10,457 nucleotides of DNA from Bacteroidales bacterium (lineage in GTDB: Bacteria > Bacteroidota > Bacteroidia > Bacteroidales > NBLH01), in assembly GCA_029210905.1 (NCBI GenBank), contig JARGGF010000081.1, positions 1 to 10,457 of the forward strand, read 5' to 3'. Of this stretch, positions 1 to 5,772 are shown piece by piece (the first letter of the stretch is position 1; every line of letters begins with the position of its first letter). A model generated the notes under the pieces. It worked only from the letters and a program-made list of their open reading frames with translations. It did not search any database and was not told the DNA's origin. The translations under genes were made by a program, and so were the position numbers.

Positions 1-1682
1 AGCAATTGAAAAAAATAGCTAATATAAGACCATATTCTTTTAAAGAAATTCAATTCCCTTGAACTTTCCACAATACTTTTTGATTCACTCCGTTTAAACT
101 CAACATACGCCTGATCCTCATATTCATATTGCCCTATTAAATTATAATTCTCTTTTAATACGCGAAATTGAGCAGCTTTGTTGGCATGCGAAGTATCCTG
201 GTTCAGAATTAAGTCTTTTACATTATTCTTGTACCAATCTATATAAATCCTGCCTAAAAGGCGGATACCATTCAAATCCAGAGCTTTAATATTTGTTTTG
301 TGCTCAGCAGAATCAATATCAATAATATCTTTAACTATTGTATTAGATAAATCAAGCTTTCCGCAACTTTCAACGCGCAAATCGAAATAATTATTCATTT
401 GTGATGATTCCAGCGAGAGCAGTGCAAATTTAGACTTTCTGAAAGAGACTTTCCCCTGGCCAAAATTTACATCATCTATTACCAATTCAGCATTTGAAAA
501 GTCGGCCATTTCAAAATTAAAAATTCCGGTACCAAACATAGTTTTTCTAAAAGTAATCCTTCCATTTTTTAATTCACTGGCTTCAAAAACAACTTCCCCC
601 TGACCAAAAATTGCCTTATTAAAAGTAATTCGACCGCTACCAAAATCAACGGCTCTAAAATCAACATTCCCCTGGCTAAAAGTGGTTCTTTCAAAAATGA
701 TATCACCATCGCCAAAATGCGCGTAATGAAAATCTAATTTACCACCACCAAAATATGCTTGTTTAAAAGACAACTTACCTTCGCCAAACTCAGTTCCGGC
801 AAAGGAAACATCTCCTTTCTCAAAAATTGCAGCAATAAAAGAAACATCTCCCGTTCCAAAAATGCAGCGCGTAAATTCCACATCACCTTCACCAAAATAA
901 GCTGATCTAAAATTAATATTGCCTTCGCCAAACTCAGCTTTTTCAAATGAAGTATTCCCGTTTCCAAAATTTACCTTATTATAGTCAATTCGTCCCTTTC
1001 CAAAACGTGCCACCTTAAATAAAACACTGGCATTATAAAATTCAGAATTAGAAAAAGATACATCTCCATCGCCAAACTCAGTATTAATAAATGAGACTTC
1101 ATTGCAATGAAAATGAATGTTCTCAAAACGTTTTAAACCATCTCTGAATAAGGCATTTTTGAATGAAAGTAAGTTACATTCAAAAGTTGTATTAGCAAAG
1201 GAAACATCAATAAAATTGAATAAACTGTATTCAAAAAGTACTTCGCCCCGAAAGGTAGAAAAGTCAAAATTGATTTCTTTGGCTCCGGCAAACACACAAT
1301 TTTTAAAATTAAGTGTATCTCCGTTCCACTCAGAATTCACAAAATCAAGAACAGCCTCTTCCTTATCTGAGAAATCAAAAAATGCTCCCTCAAAATTAAC
1401 ATGGTTCAGAATAATTTTATTTGTCTCAGGTATATTTCTTTCATTACGGTATTTTCTAAGTGAAAAACCATCAATATAGCAACCTGGAAAGTAGATATCC
1501 TCTTGATTATCAATTTTCTGAAAAATTTCTTCAGGAGTGATAAAAGCAAAATTTATTTGCCCGACAGCTTCATTTCTACTATCAAACAACGAAACTATTG
1601 CCGTCTTATCCGATTTAACATCATTATTATTAAACTTTTTATCAACAACCTCAACAAAAAAACGGGAAAAATATCTCTCCAT
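1..1682 (-). CDS. Large repeat protein with tandem 12-residue beta-solenoid-type (pentapeptide-like) repeats, C-terminus cut by window edge
   Basis: The frame is open from an ATG at 1680-1682 to the window edge, giving 560 complete codons without a stop, so the C-terminus is missing. Residues 1-154 begin with a short non-repetitive stretch and then degenerate Phe-rich repeats. Residues 155-418 are 22 contiguous 12-residue units with Phe at positions 1 and 8, and mostly Gly at 2 and 4. Residues 419-480 continue as degenerate solenoid, and 500-545 form a charged, probably helical stretch containing QFRVLKENYN and YEYEDQAYVEFKR. The last visible residues (about 546-560) are hydrophobic and aromatic, like the start of a membrane segment. 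Phe-rich pentapeptide-family proteins fold as right-handed beta-helices and some carry a C-terminal ion-channel domain; such an ending here is a guess. The 32-base gap to the upstream SiaB-SiaB-SiaC gene suggests one transcript. No clear Shine-Dalgarno is seen. Function is unknown; a binding or scaffold role is plausible. Confidence 0.85.
   Translation of the reverse strand, partial: MERYFSRFFVEVVDKKFNNNDVKSDKTAIVSLFDSRNEAVGQINFAFITPEEIFQKIDNQEDIYFPGCYIDGFSLRKYRNERNIPETNKIILNHVNFEGAFFDFSDKEEAVLDFVNSEWNGDTLNFKNCVFAGAKEINFDFSTFRGEVLFEYSLFNFIDVSFANTTFECNLLSFKNALFRDGLKRFENIHFHCNEVSFINTEFGDGDVSFSNSEFYNASVLFKVARFGKGRIDYNKVNFGNGNTSFEKAEFGEGNINFRSAYFGEGDVEFTRCIFGTGDVSFIAAIFEKGDVSFAGTEFGEGKLSFKQAYFGGGKLDFHYAHFGDGDIIFERTTFSQGNVDFRAVDFGSGRITFNKAIFGQGEVVFEASELKNGRITFRKTMFGTGIFNFEMADFSNAELVIDDVNFGQGKVSFRKSKFALLSLESSQMNNYFDLRVESCGKLDLSNTIVKDIIDIDSAEHKTNIKALDLNGIRLLGRIYIDWYKNNVKDLILNQDTSHANKAAQFRVLKENYNLIGQYEYEDQAYVEFKRSESKSIVESSRELNFFKRIWSYISYFFQL
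429..1220 (-). repeat. 22 tandem 12-codon (36-base) repeats within the repeat-protein gene
   Basis: Residues 155-418 of the encoded protein divide into 22 units of exactly 12 residues with no insertion or deletion. The clearest 18 lie at residues 203-418 (bases 429-1076). The pattern is F-G-x-G-x-(V/I/L)-x-F-x-x-x-x; examples are FGEGDVEFTRCI, FGSGRITFNKAI and FGQGKVSFRKSK. The units differ clearly at the DNA level, although short stretches such as TTTGGCGAAGG recur. They therefore look like an old array held by selection rather than a recent slippage expansion. Phe-to-Phe spacing alternates 7 and 5, unlike the uniform 5 of classical A(D/N)Lxx pentapeptides. Confidence 0.9.
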
Positions 1683-1714
1683 ATACTAAATTATTGTGTT
1701 ACTAAATTTTGCCT

Positions 1715-3241
1715 TTAATGAGACTGTTCTATAAAACGCAGGTCAACCCCCAACAGCTCTTTTAATCGGGTGCCTAATTCCAGCATATCATTATCATCTT
1801 TATAATAGTACCATTTAATTTTTGCACTTGACTCGGCTGAAAGTTTTTTTAACCGCTGCAATATTTTCATAATTTGTTGGGAAGAATGAGTGTTGATATG
1901 CTCAAATTTAAATTCAAACACAGTCATAGAATTTGGACTCTTAATATAATCATCAAGCCATTCAATTACGGGTTGATAAAAATCATAAGCATTCTCAGGA
2001 ATTGATCTTCCGGAAATAACAAACTTATTTTCCAGAGGATTTAGCTCTATTTCAGGTCTGTCATGCGAACCTTCTATAAAAAATTTGCCCACTTTCAATT
2101 CATTTTTTGTAATTTTTATACTCAAAGTAAAAAAGGAAAAATCATGGTCTACTTTTTCAAAACTATAGTTTATTTTTTGCTGGCTCTTTAATCTCATATC
2201 AATAATTCCCAAGCCGGCTCCCGAACGTTTATCCTGTCTTTCAAAATTAAGTAAATTCTTATTATACAATGCATTTAAACCTTTGTTATCCAAAGCATTA
2301 ATATGGAATAAATGATTTGCCAAATCATTCACCCGCTCGTTCCTTAAATAATTTCCAGCAGTAAGCACAAATTCATCTTCATTTTCTGCAATAAAGAAAA
2401 TTCCATGGTTCCCAACCACTTGGTTTAATTGATAATGATCTGCGTGTTTTACCAAATTTTGCAACATTTCAACCATTACGTTAAATGTTTTAATTTTGGT
2501 AATTACGGTTCCTTTCATCTGCTTTTCTATAATACCAAGCAAGTTTACAAGGTTGTCCTGATTAAAAATTCCACTGTAATTTAAAGTTATGTTCTCCCGA
2601 TTCAAAATATCGTGTAGTTCCTTAATATTTTGTAACGAAAATTCAGTTGCTCTCTGACTTTCCTCTAACTCAGTATTTACGAATGGTATTTCAGTCAATA
2701 AATAAAAATAATAAAATTTTCCTTGAATTTTTCTAAAATCATAAGATAAAGATCCTTTAGATTTTCTTGCAATTTCAATCAGACCAAGGCCTGCACCTCC
2801 CTTTCCGGAAAAACCACCATCAACCAAATGATTTTTATAATACTCATTCAATTCATCCTTGCTTAATTGATTTACTCTTTCAAGCTGATTCTTAAGAACA
2901 CTTATATTCTTTTTTTCAATTAAGTTGCCTGTAGTAATAAAATAGCTGTTCTTTTTTCGTTGCAGCACAAATAAACCAGGTTTTATAGGAAAATTAACAG
3001 AGTTTAGATCCTGATGCCTGGTAATATTTTGCAAACCTTCAACCATTACAAAATATACCCTTTTTTTTATTGCAAGCTTTTGTTCAGAAAGGCGAAGACT
3101 CTCTTCCGCTAACGATAATATATTGTCAGTAATATCAGTATTAAACTTACCACGGTAAATATATTCAAGGTTGTCTTGCTGCGTATCTTTAAATAACTGA
3201 AAGGCTAAAGATAAATTCGTTTTCTTGCTTTCTGCTTCCAC
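1715..3241 (-). CDS. Fusion protein: two SiaB-like GHKL kinase domains plus one SiaC-like (DUF1987) domain
   Basis: This 508-residue cytosolic protein has no signal peptide or membrane segment. Domain 1 (about 8-188) is SiaB-like (DUF6272), with an N-box-like VEGLQNITRH at 67-76 and a glycine-rich ATP-lid motif GKGGAGLG at 146-153. Domain 2 (about 199-377) repeats the plan with VEMLQNLVKH at 257-266 and RSGAGLG at 339-345. Domain 3 (about 384-508) is SiaC-like, and its motif INTHSSQ places a Thr at 451 where SiaC proteins are phosphorylated. Standalone SiaB is about 180-190 residues and SiaC about 125, so this is a full-length B-B-C fusion, not a fragment. SiaB phosphorylates SiaC in P. aeruginosa, so autophosphorylation in cis or trans is inferred. 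The start is GTG; there is an in-frame TAG a short distance upstream and the next Met is residue 66, inside domain 1. The gene reads into the downstream repeat-protein gene. Confidence 0.88.
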   Translation of the reverse strand: MEAESKKTNLSLAFQLFKDTQQDNLEYIYRGKFNTDITDNILSLAEESLRLSEQKLAIKKRVYFVMVEGLQNITRHQDLNSVNFPIKPGLFVLQRKKNSYFITTGNLIEKKNISVLKNQLERVNQLSKDELNEYYKNHLVDGGFSGKGGAGLGLIEIARKSKGSLSYDFRKIQGKFYYFYLLTEIPFVNTELEESQRATEFSLQNIKELHDILNRENITLNYSGIFNQDNLVNLLGIIEKQMKGTVITKIKTFNVMVEMLQNLVKHADHYQLNQVVGNHGIFFIAENEDEFVLTAGNYLRNERVNDLANHLFHINALDNKGLNALYNKNLLNFERQDKRSGAGLGIIDMRLKSQQKINYSFEKVDHDFSFFTLSIKITKNELKVGKFFIEGSHDRPEIELNPLENKFVISGRSIPENAYDFYQPVIEWLDDYIKSPNSMTVFEFKFEHINTHSSQQIMKILQRLKKLSAESSAKIKWYYYKDDNDMLELGTRLKELLGVDLRFIEQSH

Positions 3242-3272
3242 AAATGTCTGTTTTAATGAAGTTTGTACCTAG

Positions 3273-3304
3273 CTAAAATACAATAATTTTTTCTTTTAAT
3301 ACAA
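3273..3304 (-). promoter_or_regulatory. Candidate promoter of the SiaB-SiaB-SiaC gene
   Basis: On the minus strand TATTTTAG (3273-3280) matches the Bacteroidota -7 box TAnnTTTG at all but one fixed position. A TTG (3302-3304) lies 21 bases further upstream, within the usual 17-23 spacing for the -33 element. Transcription would begin about 25-30 bases before the GTG start. In such AT-rich DNA this match is only suggestive. Confidence 0.3.
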
Positions 3305-3530
3305 GATAATTAAATTCTTTTACCACACTACAAATTGTAATGCCTGTAGTAAACACAATTATTAAATTATTTAAACAATTGTTAATCATATATTTATAAA
3401 CATTCTAAGCACTTTATATAAGATTAAGTAAACTAATTTTTGAATTTTGGCTGAATTCCGAAGAAATAATCTATTAAATAATACAATCTTTCATTTATAA
3501 AGAGTTCAAATATCATGCAAAGGTCATAAA

Positions 3531-3619
3531 ATGAGTTGAATATTTACTATTTTTAGTTCCATTCAAACAATTATCAAAAAAAAAGGTCAACTCATCAACT
3601 TACTTTTAATTAGTAAGTT
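3531..3619. repeat. Inverted-repeat cluster in the intergenic region
   Basis: ATGAGTTGA at 3531-3539 is matched by its exact reverse complement TCAACTCAT at 3587-3595, 47 bases apart. Directly next to it, AACTTACT (3597-3604) and AGTAAGTT (3612-3619) form a perfect 8-base stem around a 7-base loop. Neither is followed by a T-run on either strand, so a simple terminator is unlikely. They could be protein-binding sites or part of a structured leader; their role is unknown. Confidence 0.4.
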
Positions 3620-3766
3620 CAGTTAGCGAAATTAGTCAATCACAAAACTGGATGATAATTGCAAAATTTTAGATACATTTATATTCATAATTTTCAATAA
3701 AAATAGCGACAGCTGATTTTTTGTTAGAAATAAATATTTTTCTTTGTAATTTTACAGGAATAGAAA

Positions 3767-3845
3767 ATGCTGGCGCTTCAGCAGACTGAAACCCTTGCAT
3801 CTTCTTAATCGTCGGAGCAATTCATAAAAAATATGAACTTTTTTT
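3767..3845 (+). ncRNA. Possible small structured RNA (candidate only)
   Basis: A less AT-rich stretch can fold into a stem-loop: ATGC (3767-3770) with GCAT (3797-3800), GG with CC inside it, and TTCAG/CTGAA (3777-3781 / 3786-3790) closing a CAGA tetraloop. A linker leads to a second, AT-rich hairpin TTCATA/TATGAA (3821-3837), followed by one C and seven T (3839-3845), like a weak intrinsic terminator. Upstream, TTTCTTTG (3739-3746) is one mismatch from the -7 box. It matches no RNA family that I recognise. The terminator stem is weak, so confidence is low. Confidence 0.2.
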
Positions 3846-3936
3846 ATAGGCAGTATAATTATCCGGGATAAAACTGAAGTCAATTCAGAATAAAAATATA
3901 TTATCAAAAAAGTATTTAAATTAAATTTTTGATAAA

Positions 3937-3944
3937 TATATTTG
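3937..3944 (+). promoter_or_regulatory. Candidate -7 promoter box for the secreted SPOR-like protein gene
   Basis: TATATTTG matches the Bacteroidota TAnnTTTG box exactly. No TTG lies 17-23 bases upstream, and transcription from here would leave a leader of about 120 bases before the ATG at 4071. Confidence 0.3.
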
Positions 3945-4070
3945 TGCATAGATGGAATAAAATTTGATAAAATAAGTTTTAATATAAAATAATGTTCATC
4001 ATTTAATCAAGGTTAATATTACTGCGCCTTGATAAACTTTAAATTTAGAGAAAATTAAACATATGTTAAA

Positions 4071-4673
4071 ATGAAGAAAATCAATATCTATATTTTTACT
4101 ATAATTTTTTGTTTTTCGGGTCTAAAAACTTTGGCTCAGGGCGTTTCTGTTGAAAAGTTTGATCCAGACAGGTTTGTTTTCTGGTTTTATGTCAGGGCGG
4201 AAATAAAACTTGACAGAGAAACCAAAAGGCCCATTTACGTTATCAGAACATTAAGTAAGACTCCTAAATCAGGAGCCATCAGAAAATATGAAAAAGATTT
4301 ATGGAATTATCTTGGCGGCGGTCAGCAATTATCAATAGGTCCTTTTTTAGAGTATCAGGACGCCATCAGGGCTATAGATATGTATGATTTAGCCAGACAT
4401 ACCAATGAGACTATGGAAGAAGCCATTAGTACTTTCCAGGACTCAACCGCTGCAAGCGAATATTTCTGGTTTTTTCTTAAATATAAAATTAGCCCAAGAA
4501 AGGGAAGTTATTTGCTTGAAAGAACGGCAGCAAGGGTGGCTTATGGAGGCATAAAAGAATTTAAACAAGTACTTTGGGAAGGGCTTTCGTTCCAACAACT
4601 TGCAGTTGGTCCTTTTGCAACACAAGCTGAAGCAGAGGAAGCAAAAAGGTTGTACCGTATTGAAGAAGACTAA
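4071..4673 (+). CDS. Secreted/periplasmic protein with two SPOR-like halves
   Basis: This 200-residue protein starts with a signal peptide: MKK, a hydrophobic core at about 5-18, and a probable cut after LAQ at residue 23. The mature part is an internal duplication. Residues about 35-105 and 131-195 both show an aromatic FWF-type start, an Arg-rich strand, a G(A)I-R/K-x-(Y/F)-x5-LW segment, and then QQLSIGPF (85-92) or QQLAVGPF (175-182), followed by an Ala-rich helix ending in Tyr. The GPF-x5-A-x2-A ending resembles SPOR domains, which bind denuded peptidoglycan glycans at division sites. The first halves of the repeats do not fit a standard SPOR domain closely, so the family call is tentative. 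No lipobox Cys is seen. The gene lies 97 bases upstream of the Usp gene on the same strand and diverges from the fusion gene. There is no evidence that it belongs to the Sia-type system. Confidence 0.75.
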   Translation: MKKINIYIFTIIFCFSGLKTLAQGVSVEKFDPDRFVFWFYVRAEIKLDRETKRPIYVIRTLSKTPKSGAIRKYEKDLWNYLGGGQQLSIGPFLEYQDAIRAIDMYDLARHTNETMEEAISTFQDSTAASEYFWFFLKYKISPRKGSYLLERTAARVAYGGIKEFKQVLWEGLSFQQLAVGPFATQAEAEEAKRLYRIEED

Positions 4674-4729
4674 ATTTGAAGATGTTAATATTATTTTATT
4701 AATTAGCTTATATTAAAGCAATTATTTTG

Positions 4730-4737
4730 TAACTTTG
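4730..4737 (+). promoter_or_regulatory. Candidate -7 promoter box for the universal stress protein gene
   Basis: TAACTTTG matches TAnnTTTG exactly and lies 33 bases before the ATG at 4771, which would give a leader of roughly 25-30 bases. No clear -33 TTG is present. It suggests that the usp gene can be transcribed independently of the gene upstream. Confidence 0.4.
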
Positions 4738-4770
4738 TTAAAGACCGATCATCACTAATATGCTATCAAT

Positions 4771-5643
4771 ATGGAAATTATAAAGAAAAAAAAATCTAAA
4801 GCTACGTTAAATAACATCATTCTTGTTCCCACAGATTTTTCAGAAGTTTGTGAAAATGCGGTAAGACATACCTTACAAATTGCCAAGTACATTGATTTTA
4901 AAGTACTGCTTTTGCACGTTATTAATCAGGATACCCTAAACTATCTTGAAAAAAACAACCTTAGTAAATCTACTTTGGAAGATAAACTTAAGGAACATGC
5001 AGAAAAATACAAAATTGAATTTGGCGTGGAAGTTACCTATCTCATGAAAGAAGGGAAGCTTTTTAAACAAGTTCAAAAAGCTGTTACTGAAACAGGTTCG
5101 AATATGGTGGTATTGGGAACCCATGGAAAAGTTGGATTTCAAAAAATTACTGGCAGTTATGCCTTAAAAGTAATTACTAAAACTTTTGTACCAACTATTG
5201 TGGTGCAAAAAAAGGCTTTAACTCAACCCTATAGGGACATTGTATTTCCTGTAACTGTTGAATCTCAGGACAGACAAAAAGTAAACTGGGCCATTTATAT
5301 TGCCAAGACATTCAGATCAACAGTACATATTTTTCCTAAGCGAGAAAGCGAAACTTTTCACAAGAAGAAAATTATGTCGGTAGTAAAACAGATTAAAACC
5401 ATTTTCGACAAGCATAATGTTAAATATGTTGATAAAGTTTCTGATGAGGGAGCTGGCAACTTTGCCAAGCAAGTAATTGATTATGCAGTAAGTAATAATG
5501 CTGATTTAATCATGACAATGGTTAGCAAAGGACGGTTTTTGCCATTTTTTGACTCTCTTGATGAACAGATAATTTTTAATACATCGCAGATTCCTGTGAT
5601 TTGTATTAATCCGACAAATGTTAAAAAGCTTTCGTGGCATTAA
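4771..5643 (+). CDS. Universal stress protein with two tandem Usp domains
   Basis: This 290-residue cytosolic protein has two Usp (Rossmann-like alpha/beta) domains. Domain 1 (about 14-147) opens with IILVPTDFS, where Asp22 sits at the usual nucleotide-contact position, and carries the ATP-type glycine motif GTHG...GS at 116-129. The spacing between the second Gly and the final GS is 8 residues rather than the canonical 9. Domain 2 (about 154-282) keeps the fold outline (DIVFPV at the start, IPVICINP at the end) but lacks the glycine motif, so it is probably a non-binding dimer partner. Two-domain Usp proteins are common in Bacteroidota and are usually linked to starvation, hypoxia or other stress. 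The gene ends five bases before a strong terminator. No direct link to the neighbouring kinase genes is visible. Confidence 0.93.
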   Translation: MEIIKKKKSKATLNNIILVPTDFSEVCENAVRHTLQIAKYIDFKVLLLHVINQDTLNYLEKNNLSKSTLEDKLKEHAEKYKIEFGVEVTYLMKEGKLFKQVQKAVTETGSNMVVLGTHGKVGFQKITGSYALKVITKTFVPTIVVQKKALTQPYRDIVFPVTVESQDRQKVNWAIYIAKTFRSTVHIFPKRESETFHKKKIMSVVKQIKTIFDKHNVKYVDKVSDEGAGNFAKQVIDYAVSNNADLIMTMVSKGRFLPFFDSLDEQIIFNTSQIPVICINPTNVKKLSWH

Positions 5644-5647
5644 AACT

Positions 5648-5678
5648 AAAAAATCCCGGTTTTTCCGGGATTTTTTTT
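5648..5678. terminator. Bidirectional intrinsic terminator between convergent genes
   Basis: AAAAAATCCCGG (5648-5659) and CCGGGATTTTTT (5665-5676) form a perfect 12-base stem around a five-T loop. It ends in an eight-base T-run on the plus strand and a six-base T-run on the minus strand. It directly follows the usp stop codon and lies about 95 bases past the stop of the convergent phosphatase gene, so it can serve both. Confidence 0.92.
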
Positions 5679-5772
5679 GCTATATCGTTAACTAAAATAA
5701 TTGTAAAATACTTTATCCGCGACACTTTTGGATTAGGCTATGAAAGGATAATCGGAATTTACTAACTTGCCA

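Larger units (their letters stand above)
3242..4070. other. 829-base AT-rich intergenic region between divergent genes
   Basis: No open frame here shows a recognisable protein or a good start. The region separates the minus-strand fusion gene from the plus-strand secreted-protein gene and must hold promoters for both. It contains a 9-base inverted repeat and a perfect 8-base hairpin (3531-3619), a less AT-rich stretch at about 3765-3870 that may be a small RNA, and a TATATTTG box at 3937. The length is unusual next to the 25-136-base gaps elsewhere in the window. Confidence 0.6.

Noticed and set aside
734..967. Minus-strand 77-codon open frame inside the repeat-protein gene
   Set aside because: It is a shifted reading of the 36-base repeats. 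The true frame runs unbroken from 1682 to the window edge with a clean 12-residue pattern.
429..1220. MORN repeats
   Set aside because: Gly spacing is superficially similar, but the period is 12 with Phe at fixed places; MORN units are about 23 residues with Tyr-x-Gly-x-Trp-type cores.
1117..1718. Plus-strand open frames of 120 and 71 codons
   Set aside because: They lie antisense to the repeat-protein gene and have no recognisable domain; their composition is what reversed AT-rich coding sequence gives.
1715..3241. Reading the fusion protein as a two-component histidine kinase
   Set aside because: The GHKL-like motifs are present, but there is no His-phosphotransfer domain or receiver, and the C-terminus fits SiaC.
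3752..3949. Minus-strand 65-codon open frame in the intergenic region
   Set aside because: No family resemblance, hydrophobic and Arg/Lys-rich translation of AT-rich DNA, no ribosome-binding site, and it overlaps the hairpins and a possible promoter box on the other strand.
4063..4074. Tiny ATG-TTA-AAA-TGA reading frame overlapping the start of the secreted-protein gene
   Set aside because: Three codons ending on the ATGA overlap could suggest translational coupling, but this easily arises by chance and nothing else supports it.
4443..5142. Minus-strand open frames of 60 and 68 codons
   Set aside because: They are antisense to the secreted-protein and usp genes and have no coding character of their own.
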